Assembly (NCBI RefSeq): GCF_000317285.1
Contig: NZ_AJLN01000037.1
Location: 124,001 to 188,000 of the forward strand
Source of the DNA: Chlorogloeopsis fritschii PCC 6912
GTDB taxonomy: Bacteria > Cyanobacteriota > Cyanobacteriia > Cyanobacteriales > Nostocaceae
Direction of reading: 5' to 3'
DNA: 64,000 nt
In this document: positions 26,116 to 33,625 of the stretch, one piece after another
How positions within the stretch are numbered: the stretch's first letter is position 1
Layout: each line of letters opens with the position of its first letter
The notes under the pieces: generated by a model
Database searches by the model: none
What the model saw: the letters and a program-made list of their open reading frames with translations, nothing else
Told to the model about the DNA's origin: nothing
Translations under genes and position numbers: made by a program

Positions 26116-26409
26116 GACTGATTCATCTATTGCTAATACTCATTGACGAGTTGTAAAGACTGATTCATCTATTTGTGATACTCGTTGACGAGTCTCAAAG
26201 ACTGATTCATCTATTTGTGATACTCGCTGACGAGTCTCAAAGACTGATTCATCTATTTGTGATACTCGCTGACGAGTCTCAAAGACTGATTCATCTATTT
26301 GTGATACTCGCTGACGAGTCTCAAAGACTGATTCATCTATTTGTGATACTCGTTGACGAGTCTTAAAGACTGATTCATCTATTTGTGATACTCGCTGACG
26401 AGTTATAAA
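26116..26409. repeat. 42-bp minisatellite, seven copies
   Basis: Units start at 26116, 26158, 26200, 26242, 26284, 26326 and 26368, marked by GACTGATTCATCT. Inner copies are nearly identical and the outer ones diverge. Each unit contains ACTCGCTGACGAGT (5-bp arms, 4-base loop), and the unit junctions give AGTCTCAAAGACT (5-bp arms, 3-base loop); the two hairpins share bases and exclude each other. There are no variable spacers, so it is not a CRISPR array. Frames on both strands are open through most of it only because the period is a multiple of three. Confidence 0.93.
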
Positions 26410-26548
26410 TACTCATTATTTACTACCATTTATCTATTAATTAGCTTCTTAATCTAGCCCGCGCAGGCGGGCTTAGTTCTTATAGCCCAACCCTTCTAGG
26501 GTTTGGGCGATATTATACGTCACGCTGTTGTTAGTGCAGCTTACATTA

Positions 26549-26974
26549 TTATTCCAAATCCGGGTCTTCCAGTAAAATACCAAGATTTTGTGCTGCATGG
26601 GCGAGGCGATCGTCGATTGTTGCTAACAAAATTCCTGCCCGAATTGCTAATTCTAAATAAGCTGCATCATAGACGGCAAGATTGTACTGTCTCGCTAAAT
26701 TTAAAGTAGCAGTAATAGTCTCAGTCACAGCTATTGCATCAACGTTAATAGGCAAAGCCTGAGGCATTGCAATAGCAGCATCACTTTGTTCTCTAGTATT
26801 GCGCTTTTTCCTTTCTGCAACCCACAATACATTACTAATTTCCAACCCAAAAAAAGCAGGCACTATAGCCTGATTTTCTCCTGAAAGTATATTATAAACT
26901 GCATTGGCATAAGTATTATCTTCATCCTGCAAACACCAACTTATGCCAACAGAACAATCTAAAACAAAAAACAT
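26549..26974 (-). CDS. PIN-domain toxin (VapC-like ribonuclease)
   Basis: A 141-residue PIN domain, a metal-dependent RNase fold. Acidic residues expected at the active site are visible: Asp6 (FVLDCS), Glu45 (GLEISNVL), Asp103 (YDAAYLELA) and Asp121/122 (TIDDRL). Type II toxins of this kind cleave tRNA or rRNA and are held inactive by a cognate antitoxin. The start codon overlaps the stop of the upstream antitoxin gene (TAATG), the usual arrangement of vapBC operons. Confidence 0.9.
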   Translation of the reverse strand: MFFVLDCSVGISWCLQDEDNTYANAVYNILSGENQAIVPAFFGLEISNVLWVAERKKRNTREQSDAAIAMPQALPINVDAIAVTETITATLNLARQYNLAVYDAAYLELAIRAGILLATIDDRLAHAAQNLGILLEDPDLE

Positions 26975-27219
26975 TAATACCTTCTTCCCTCTTCCCTTGC
27001 TTCCCGAATTGACAATCCTCCCAGAGTCATTTCTTTTTTTAATTCCTTAAGCCTGGCTTTAATTTCAACTAATTCCTGTTCATTCCATCTGGTTGAGGTA
27101 CTCATTAATTGATCAACAGATTTACCCTTAACCTGAGCGTGACGTGCAATTTGTTGCAACATTAAAGCTGACTTACGCTGAATGATTTCTTCTTCGGATT
27201 TGATATTCACCCTTTCCAT
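26974..27219 (-). CDS. VapB-like antitoxin of the PIN toxin
   Basis: An 81-residue protein placed directly before and overlapping the PIN toxin gene. It has no clear ribbon-helix-helix or AbrB motif. The N-terminal half (SALMLQQIARHAQVKGKSVDQLM) and a charged middle (WNEQELVEIKARLKELKKEM) are helical, and the C-terminal basic tail (LSIREAREEGRRY) is of the type that wraps the toxin. The antitoxin role rests mainly on gene order and size. Confidence 0.8.
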   Translation of the reverse strand: MERVNIKSEEEIIQRKSALMLQQIARHAQVKGKSVDQLMSTSTRWNEQELVEIKARLKELKKEMTLGGLSIREAREEGRRY

Positions 27220-27399
27220 AGACTTTGCATGAAACTGGCTTTACTTGTACATTGTAAGCTGAAAATCACTGCCTGCTTGTGGGAGTGCGAGGAGCGCGAT
27301 CGCTGGGAACAATAAATAAAAACCAGCAGAAAACAAAGACACAAATATGCTCCACATCAACATCTAAATTCTACCTCCCCGTCTACGGGGAGGGGTGAG

Positions 27400-27855
27400 T
27401 TAATTTTCTGGGGGTAGGGTTCCAGAATTATTGGTGGGTGGTTCGGTATACTCGCAAAATATATTCAGACTAATTTTCAGAATATACAAAACAATAACAG
27501 TAGCGATCGCTGGATCAATTGGTATGCCATTTGCCCCTGCTATACCTACAAGGGAAACAATTAACCCTGTCAATAATGGCGCGCTTCCTGGATTTTTAGT
27601 ATATTCGCTAACTTGACCACGAAAACCATCGTCTCCACAAAGTTCCTTTCGCAATACCTTTAGCGTTACTTCCCAAAAAGATTTTCTCTCTGGCATTGCC
27701 ATTAAACCATGCTTTTCTATCCACAGATCCTGAAAAGTATTTTCAACGTCACCATTATGCCTTTCCAACTCATCTAATGCGTGCTGTGCGGGTTCGTAAT
27801 CTTGCAAAATATCTCGCGTCAAATCAATTTCGTGAGCTGTTAATTGAATATCCAT
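27400..27855 (-). CDS. Small membrane protein with a UBA/CUE-like N-terminal helical domain (151 aa)
   Basis: I do not recognise the family. The N-terminal 60 residues are helical, with ALDELERHNGDVENTFQDLW resembling the AL..NGDVE.A...L pattern of UBA/TS-N-like three-helix bundles. A linker (GFRGQVSEYTKNPGSAPLL) is followed by one or two membrane segments (LTGLIVSLVGIAGANGIPI and ATVIVLYILKISLNIFC). The start at 27855 has GAGG six bases away; the longer frame to 27936 lacks one. The gene lies in the accessory stretch with the CHAT-TPR gene and the toxin-antitoxin pair. Confidence 0.65.
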   Translation of the reverse strand: MDIQLTAHEIDLTRDILQDYEPAQHALDELERHNGDVENTFQDLWIEKHGLMAMPERKSFWEVTLKVLRKELCGDDGFRGQVSEYTKNPGSAPLLTGLIVSLVGIAGANGIPIDPAIATVIVLYILKISLNIFCEYTEPPTNNSGTLPPEN

Positions 27856-28092
27856 TCCTAGCCTCTTTTTTTGGACAAACTGCAAATAATCTACAATCTT
27901 CGAGCTTGAACTTTCAAAAAACAGTGTGCTTTTCAAATCTTAAAATTCGTGGCTTCTAGTCGTCTAAGCTGTGAGTAGTGGGATTGTTTGTTAGGGTGCG
28001 CTTATGTTTTGCCAAACGTAACAACTTTGCCCCTATCTAAAACAGTAAATTAAATCCATAAAAACTCACATCCACTCATATTTGGTGCAACT

Positions 28093-28452
28093 ATGCAAAT
28101 TACCCAATCTCTCCATACAGCAATTCTGGTTACAGATTTAGAACGCTCCGAACATTTTTATGGCACTGTATTGGGATTAGCCAAAGTAGAACGTCCAATG
28201 AAATTCCCTGGTGCTTGGTATCAAGTCGGCGAGTATCAAGTTCACCTAATAGTTGCGCCAACTGTCCCCAACGAACCCAAAAATGAAAAATGGGGACGCA
28301 ATCCCCACATTGCTTTTTTAGTTTCCGACTTAGATGCCGCTAAACAGCAGCTTCTAAATTATAACTTTCCAGTGCAACCTAGCGCTTCTGGTCGCCCCGC
28401 TATTTTTACCCAAGATCCAGATGGGAATGTAATTGAGTTAAACCAGCAGTAA
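28093..28452 (+). CDS. VOC-superfamily (glyoxalase/bleomycin-resistance-like) protein
   Basis: A 119-residue single vicinal-oxygen-chelate domain: HTAILVTDLERSEHFYGTVLGL starts the first beta-alpha-beta-beta-beta module and HIAFLVSDLDAAKQQL the second, ending FTQDPDGNVIEL. Metal ligands His8, possibly His53, His73 and Glu116 match the family positions. Such proteins are glyoxalases, dioxygenases or drug-binding proteins; the substrate is unknown. STRR-type filler follows it. Confidence 0.9.
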   Translation: MQITQSLHTAILVTDLERSEHFYGTVLGLAKVERPMKFPGAWYQVGEYQVHLIVAPTVPNEPKNEKWGRNPHIAFLVSDLDAAKQQLLNYNFPVQPSASGRPAIFTQDPDGNVIELNQQ

Positions 28453-28586
28453 GGGGAGGAGAGGGGGAGACAAGGGGAGTATTGAAGAAGAATACAGAAT
28501 TCAGAATATTCTGGCTTCTGGCTCCTGAATTCTATTTAGATAAACCACTAACCACTAACTAATGACCAATGACCAATGACTAATTC
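28453..28586. repeat. STRR-type filler with AATGACC heptamers
   Basis: GGGGAGGAGAGGGGGAGACA-type purine filler followed by TTCTGGCTTCTGGCTCC-type pieces and AATGACC/AATGACT heptamers at 28559-28582 just before the recombinase-like start. Confidence 0.75.
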
Positions 28587-29885
28587 ATGAAAATTTTCGC
28601 TTATACTTACACCGATCCGCTTCTAGAAAATGCTCCCGATCCGACGACTTGGGAATGGCAGGTAAATCGAATTTATCAAGATTTGGGAGAGCGATCGCAA
28701 TTACAACAATTCTTTGCAGACTGCACAACCGATCCACCCGATTGTTTGCTAATTCGCCGTTTGGAAGAATTGGGGGATTCTGTCGAACAAATAAGCGATC
28801 GCCTCTCGCAACTAGAAGCACTGGGGATAACGTTGATTGCATTTGAACAGGGTTACAATTCTTCTGAACAATCTCCCCATCTCCGTGCTGAGTTGCTGAA
28901 ATTATTACAAGAAATCCAGCATCAGCAACACAGCCGCCGCATTCGCCAAGGGCACGCCCGCAACCGTTTAGATGCAGCTCCTCCACCCGGTAAAGCTCCT
29001 TACGGCTATCGTCGTGGTAAAGATAAATACATCTTAGACCGCAGCACTTCTCCAGTAGTCAAAGATTTTTTTGAACACTTCTTACTTTACGGTTCGCTGC
29101 GGGGAGCAGTGCGTTACCTGGCAAAAAAATATAGTAAGAAAATTTCTGTTACTACCGGACGACGTTGGTTGACTAATCCAGTGTATCGCGGCAATACAGC
29201 TTATCAAAACGGCGAAATTATCCCCAATACTCATCCTCCAATCCTTTCTAAGGAAGAAGCAGCACAAGTTGATCGGCTTTTGCGCCGCAATAGTCGCTTG
29301 CCATCGCGAACTGCCAGCGCACCCCGTTCTTTGGCTGGGTTGGTAGTTTGTGGCGAATGTCGATCGCACATGGGTGTCTGTCGCGTCACAATTCGCAACC
29401 AAGATAAAGAGTACCTTTATCTACGTCCGATTAGTTGTCCTAAACGTCCTAAATGTCGTTCTATTTCCTACCAGGAAGTATTGGATAGTACTATTGGTGC
29501 AGTTTGTCGCGATTTGCCGATGGCAGTAGCAAAAATGAATTTTCCCCAGTTGGATGTAGTTAAAGATAGTTTAGGAGAAGCGATCGCCCGTCAGCAAGCA
29601 ATTCTTGAGCAGTTACCTAATTTAGTAGAAACTGGGATTTTGGATACAGAAACAGCCAAATTAAGAACATATAAACTCCGCACGGAAATATCTGCACTTG
29701 AGGCGAAGTTAGCAACTTTACCGCCTGTAAATCTGCGTTCTGTTGCTCAAGCTGTTTCTATTCCTCAATTTTGGTTAGACTTATCGGAAGCAGAGCGGCG
29801 GTTTTATTTTCGCGAATTTATCCGCCAAATAGCAATTATTCGTCAAGAAAAAGAATGGGAGTTACGAGTTATTTTTATTTTCTGA
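28587..29885 (+). CDS. Serine-recombinase-family protein without the catalytic serine
   Basis: A 432-residue protein with the large serine recombinase layout: a shortened resolvase-like N-terminus, the recombinase domain (about residues 135-235; APPPGKAPYGYRRGKDKYILD, RWLTNPVYRGNTAY), a zinc-ribbon-like part (LAGLVVCGECRSHMGV...SCPKRPKC, four Cys) and a coiled-coil tail. Where active enzymes read AYxRVSxxxQ, this one reads FAYTYTDPLLE, with Asp at the Ser position and Tyr at the Arg. It is related in style to the cyanobacterial XisF recombinases but cannot perform the normal phosphoserine chemistry. It may be a DNA-binding accessory factor or a decayed element gene. Confidence 0.85.
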   Translation: MKIFAYTYTDPLLENAPDPTTWEWQVNRIYQDLGERSQLQQFFADCTTDPPDCLLIRRLEELGDSVEQISDRLSQLEALGITLIAFEQGYNSSEQSPHLRAELLKLLQEIQHQQHSRRIRQGHARNRLDAAPPPGKAPYGYRRGKDKYILDRSTSPVVKDFFEHFLLYGSLRGAVRYLAKKYSKKISVTTGRRWLTNPVYRGNTAYQNGEIIPNTHPPILSKEEAAQVDRLLRRNSRLPSRTASAPRSLAGLVVCGECRSHMGVCRVTIRNQDKEYLYLRPISCPKRPKCRSISYQEVLDSTIGAVCRDLPMAVAKMNFPQLDVVKDSLGEAIARQQAILEQLPNLVETGILDTETAKLRTYKLRTEISALEAKLATLPPVNLRSVAQAVSIPQFWLDLSEAERRFYFREFIRQIAIIRQEKEWELRVIFIF

Positions 29886-29895
29886 TAAGTTGCAA

Positions 29896-29927
29896 GCTCT
29901 CCGACTTCTTAAAGAAATCGGGGATCT
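29896..29927. repeat. Palindromic repeat (CCGACTTCTT / AAGAAATCGGGG type)
   Basis: Imperfect hairpin with arms CTCTCCGACTTCTT and AAGAAATCGGGGATCT, downstream of the recombinase-like gene. It is the same family as the near-perfect copies at 37902-37934 and 60139-60172. Confidence 0.75.
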
Positions 29928-29953
29928 GTATTGTGTAATGTGACAGGTGAATA

Positions 29954-31123
29954 TCAAGACAAAGCAACCTTCAATAGTACTTTCTCAATACCATCAACCA
30001 TTCTGTCTAAAGTGAACTTACCTAAAATATGCTCGCGACACCTCTCACCTAGCTCAGAGTCTGTATATCTCCAATTGATAGTCTGAATTAAAGTATCTGC
30101 CAAATCTCGTTCATTTCCAGGCTCAAATAGCCCAGATTGGAACTCTCCTGTTAAAATTTCAGGAATACCGCCAACTCGGCTAGCTACCACAGGCGTTCCA
30201 CAAGCCATTGACTCAACAATTACTCTTCCAAAAGGTTCTGCCCATAAACTCGGTAGAACTGTGACATCACTGACTTGATAGATAGAGGTAGTATTACTTA
30301 CATGACCTAAAAAATCCACATAATTTTCTATACCTAAATCCTTTGATAGCTGTTTTAAGGAATGCTTGTATTTTTCGCCTTCTTCAGGATTTTCCTTACC
30401 ATCAGCAGCGAAGTGAAGTATAGGCTTTCCAGCAATCAATAGTTTAGCACTAATACCACTTTTCACAAGTAAAGCACAGGCTGCAATCAACGTTTCTAAA
30501 CCCTTTTCTTTATCCAGCCTTCCTACATACGATATTACCTTAGCATTTTCAGGAATATTCCACTCTTTTCTAAGATTGAAAAATTTTTCTGAAGGTTTGA
30601 ACTTTTCGATATCAGTTCCGTTATATACAATATCGATTGCATCCTCTTTAATGCCAAAATCAACCCAATTCAATTTTGTTTGATTTGATACAGCAATAAA
30701 TCTTTTGACATTTTTAAATCCAATAATCTTCTGATAGTTAACTTTTTTACTAGAAGGAGGAACCTGAAAGTAACAAACCAAAGGAATATTTTTAATTAAA
30801 GATAAAACGTAACCAAAAAATATTGAATTATAAGCATTGCAAAAGACAACACCATCTTTCCTAGTTGGGATATTCCAAATACTAGCAATTCCAGGCAAGA
30901 AGTTTAATATTTCAGCAACTTTGTATCTATTAAATTCATACCTATTAACCTTTACTAGGCAATCACAAAACTCTTGATACTGCTCAATTAGATTGCCTAA
31001 TTTTAAATAAATAACACTAATATTGTGTCCGCGTTGAGATAACCCACGGCAAATTTCAAACAGGTTTAGTTCCTGTCCACCGCGAGAAAAAGTAACTTCA
31101 TTTTCTAAAACAATCAAGTGCAT
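29954..31123 (-). CDS. Glycosyltransferase family 4 (GT-B)
   Basis: A 389-residue retaining glycosyltransferase that adds a sugar to a lipid-linked repeat unit at the cytoplasmic face. Features are the N-terminal RGGQELNLFEIC (acceptor domain), IAVSNQTKLNW linker, ISYVGRLDKEKGLETLI, LLIAGKP, and the donor site EPFGRVIVESMACGTPVVASRVGG with the ExxxxxxxE pair. GGAG lies about 10 bases before the ATG. It is a close paralog of the enzymes at 32420-33583 and 35508-36710; the donor-site half is almost identical in DNA to the latter. It is the last gene of the minus-strand polysaccharide locus. Confidence 0.95.
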   Translation of the reverse strand: MHLIVLENEVTFSRGGQELNLFEICRGLSQRGHNISVIYLKLGNLIEQYQEFCDCLVKVNRYEFNRYKVAEILNFLPGIASIWNIPTRKDGVVFCNAYNSIFFGYVLSLIKNIPLVCYFQVPPSSKKVNYQKIIGFKNVKRFIAVSNQTKLNWVDFGIKEDAIDIVYNGTDIEKFKPSEKFFNLRKEWNIPENAKVISYVGRLDKEKGLETLIAACALLVKSGISAKLLIAGKPILHFAADGKENPEEGEKYKHSLKQLSKDLGIENYVDFLGHVSNTTSIYQVSDVTVLPSLWAEPFGRVIVESMACGTPVVASRVGGIPEILTGEFQSGLFEPGNERDLADTLIQTINWRYTDSELGERCREHILGKFTLDRMVDGIEKVLLKVALS

Positions 31124-31166
31124 AAATTTATTTCTCCAAGCAAATTTTTAGTAACTTCTTTCACTA

Positions 31167-32333
31167 CTACACTAGTTCCATAATTAAGTTTTTCACTTTT
31201 TGTGTTGCTACTGACCAATTTAAACGAGATTGATACTCATTGAATGATGAGCGAGCTAATCTTTTATATTCACTATAGTTGTACATAAGAGAAGTGATAT
31301 AAGAGCAATACTCTTCTACTCTAGAGTTAATTGAAAATGTTTGACCGTTTAAATTATCTTTAATAATACTTGGTATGCCACCAACATTAGTTACTAAACA
31401 CGGTAATCCGAAGGAATTTGCTTCACACAAAACATGGGGAGAGCAATCTGCTCTTGAAGGCATAATTAAAAAATGTGATTCACAAAACAATTTGTTGATT
31501 TTATTGATTCCTTCAATTGTAAATTTATCGATAAAACCTATATTTTTCACAAAGTTCGGAAGAGGTTCATGAGTAACAGGTTGACAGCCAACTACTAATA
31601 ATTCAGTATTTAATCCTGTTTTATTTAATTCTTTAGCTACTGCTAACGCGATATCTCCTCCTTTTCTGAACCAGTCCACTCCAATAAACAGTAATTTACA
31701 GGAATGTGTATCTTTATATTGCACAATATTATTAATGTCTTCATCATTTCTATTACACTCTATATTTGCTCCCCAGGGAACTACTTTTACTTTAGATGAT
31801 TCAATTCCATAAATCTGAATAGCATTTTGAGCAGCCCATTCTGATAAAAATATAACTAATTTACTTCTATCTAATGCTGCTTTTTCCATTGCATATATAT
31901 GTCTTTTCGTTTCATTACATAAATTACTAAAAACTGAGTACATATCGATTAACGCTGTCTGAGGTGCATCTGTCCAAAGAACAATAGGCTGCTTGCATTC
32001 AAGATATGCTACTGGTTGAGCATTCTCTGGACACAGAACTATATTTGCGGTGGAGCTAGATAGCTTTTTAGAGACTTGAGATGCATAATCTCTAATCACT
32101 GCTGGATCTGCCCAGCAAGCATAAACTTTTTTCAAGAATTTATTATATAATTTTTTCTTAAATTTATTTATAAATTTATACTCCACTTTTAAAGGGCCAA
32201 TATAATCAAGTTGTACATATTGCTTTTCCAAGTGTTTTGCTAAATGATAACCAGCTCCTCGAATCCCAGCTAAATCTTTTGGCCAATCTGAGTTATCTAA
32301 AACGTTATAACTAGTAACATATGCCAATAACAT
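31167..32333 (-). CDS. Glycosyltransferase (GT4-like)
   Basis: A 388-residue GT-B glycosyltransferase, not closely similar to the three flanking GT4 paralogs. The nucleotide-sugar half shows KLLFIGVDWFRKGGDIALAVAK, LLVVGCQP and the donor site PSRADCSPHVLCEANSFGLPCLVTNVGGIPSII, in which the first acidic residue of the usual E-x7-E pair is replaced (SRADCSPHVLCEA). It is AT-rich and lacks HIP1 sites, like its neighbours. The gene is 43 bp upstream of the 29954-31123 gene on the same strand, so they are probably co-transcribed. Confidence 0.88.
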   Translation of the reverse strand: MLLAYVTSYNVLDNSDWPKDLAGIRGAGYHLAKHLEKQYVQLDYIGPLKVEYKFINKFKKKLYNKFLKKVYACWADPAVIRDYASQVSKKLSSSTANIVLCPENAQPVAYLECKQPIVLWTDAPQTALIDMYSVFSNLCNETKRHIYAMEKAALDRSKLVIFLSEWAAQNAIQIYGIESSKVKVVPWGANIECNRNDEDINNIVQYKDTHSCKLLFIGVDWFRKGGDIALAVAKELNKTGLNTELLVVGCQPVTHEPLPNFVKNIGFIDKFTIEGINKINKLFCESHFLIMPSRADCSPHVLCEANSFGLPCLVTNVGGIPSIIKDNLNGQTFSINSRVEEYCSYITSLMYNYSEYKRLARSSFNEYQSRLNWSVATQKVKNLIMELV

Positions 32334-32419
32334 ACTCTTGTTAATTCCTAATAATCCTCAATTTGTAAAACTTTTTATTACTCACTCACAGCAAGTTTAT
32401 TAAAAGTTTTTTCACGGCT

Positions 32420-33583
32420 TTATTGTTCAACAACTCTCAATAGCACTTTCTCAATTCCATCAAACATTTTGTCTAAAGTAAATTTATTTAAGATATGTTT
32501 GCGACACCTCTCACTTAAATGAGAATCATTGTCTCGCCAATTCATAATCAGATTTAGAGTATCTGCCAAATTCTGTTCATTTCCAGGCTCAAACAACCCA
32601 TTTTGAAACTCTCCTGTCAAAATTTCAGGAATTCCACCAATTCGGCTAGCCACCACAGGTGTTCCACAAGCCATTGACTCAATGATAGATCTCCCAAATG
32701 GCTCAGACCACAAACTGGGTAGGACTGTAACATCAGTAATTTGATAGAGGGAGGTGGTATTATTTATATGACCTAAAAACTTCACATAGTTTTCTATACC
32801 CAAATCTATTGCTAACTGTTTTAAAGATTGTTTGTATTTTTCGCCTAGTTCTGGACATTCTTTTCCATCTTTACCTATGTGAACTAAAGGCTTGCCAGCA
32901 ATCAATAATCTAGCACTAATATCCTTTTTTAAAAGTAGAGCAAAGGCTTTAATCAGTGTTTCTAATCCCTTCGCTGTATCCAGCCTTCCTATATATGATA
33001 TCACTCTGACATCTTGAGGAATATTCCATTCTTCTCTCTGCTTACAAAAATCTGTTGAAGGTTTAAACTTTTCTGTATTAGTTCCATTGTAGACAACCTC
33101 AACTTTATCTTCTTGAAGACCAAAATTAATCCAATCAGACTTTGTTTGGTTTGAAACTGCGATGAACTTTTTTACACCTTTTAGTCCAAGAAGCTTCTGT
33201 CTATTAAAATCACAGGGTGGTATTCTGAGACTGCAAACAAAGGGAATATTTTTGGATAAAGATAAAACTGAACCGAAAAACGCTTCATGATATTGATTAC
33301 TGAAGATAACACTATTTTTGCTTGTTGGAATCTTGCTAACGGTAGTAATACTAGCAATAAATTCTAAAATTTCAGTAATTCTTTTTTTAGCAAATACATA
33401 ACGATGAATCTTTATAATGTCGCCACAAAAATCTTGATAATACTTCAGTAAATTTCCTTCTTGACAATAAACTAGACTGATTTTATGTCCACGTTCAGAT
33501 AAAGCACGGCAAACTTCAAACAGGCTCAGTTCTTGTCCACCACGGAAAGAAGACGGTTCGTTTTCTAAAACAATAAGGTGCAT
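32420..33583 (-). CDS. Glycosyltransferase family 4 (GT-B), paralog
   Basis: A 387-residue GT4 enzyme with the same architecture as the 29954 and 35508 genes: FRGGQELSLFEVC, KKFIAVSNQTKSDW, VISYIGRLDTAKGLETLI and EPFGRSIIESMACGTPVVASRIGG. It is more diverged in DNA from those two than they are from each other in the C-terminal half, although it lies between them. It is separated from the ABC transporter gene by about 40 bp and reads in the same direction. Confidence 0.95.
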   Translation of the reverse strand: MHLIVLENEPSSFRGGQELSLFEVCRALSERGHKISLVYCQEGNLLKYYQDFCGDIIKIHRYVFAKKRITEILEFIASITTVSKIPTSKNSVIFSNQYHEAFFGSVLSLSKNIPFVCSLRIPPCDFNRQKLLGLKGVKKFIAVSNQTKSDWINFGLQEDKVEVVYNGTNTEKFKPSTDFCKQREEWNIPQDVRVISYIGRLDTAKGLETLIKAFALLLKKDISARLLIAGKPLVHIGKDGKECPELGEKYKQSLKQLAIDLGIENYVKFLGHINNTTSLYQITDVTVLPSLWSEPFGRSIIESMACGTPVVASRIGGIPEILTGEFQNGLFEPGNEQNLADTLNLIMNWRDNDSHLSERCRKHILNKFTLDKMFDGIEKVLLRVVEQ

Positions 33584-33625
33584 AAACTTGTAGATTTTTT
33601 CTAATACGCTTATTGAGTTTGTGTT

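Noticed and set aside
26175-26366. Coding sequence with a 14-residue repeat (LIHLFVILADESQR)
   Set aside because: The 42-bp period keeps any frame open; there is no ribosome binding site or non-repeat protein part, and a minus frame (TRQRVSQIDESVFE) is equally open.
26116-26409. CRISPR array
   Set aside because: The 42-bp units are directly adjacent with no variable spacers, and no cas genes are near.
26116-26409. Hammerhead-type ribozyme repeats (CTGACGA motif seen in each unit)
   Set aside because: The conserved GAAA after stem II and the cleavage-site context are missing, so only a hairpin is supported.
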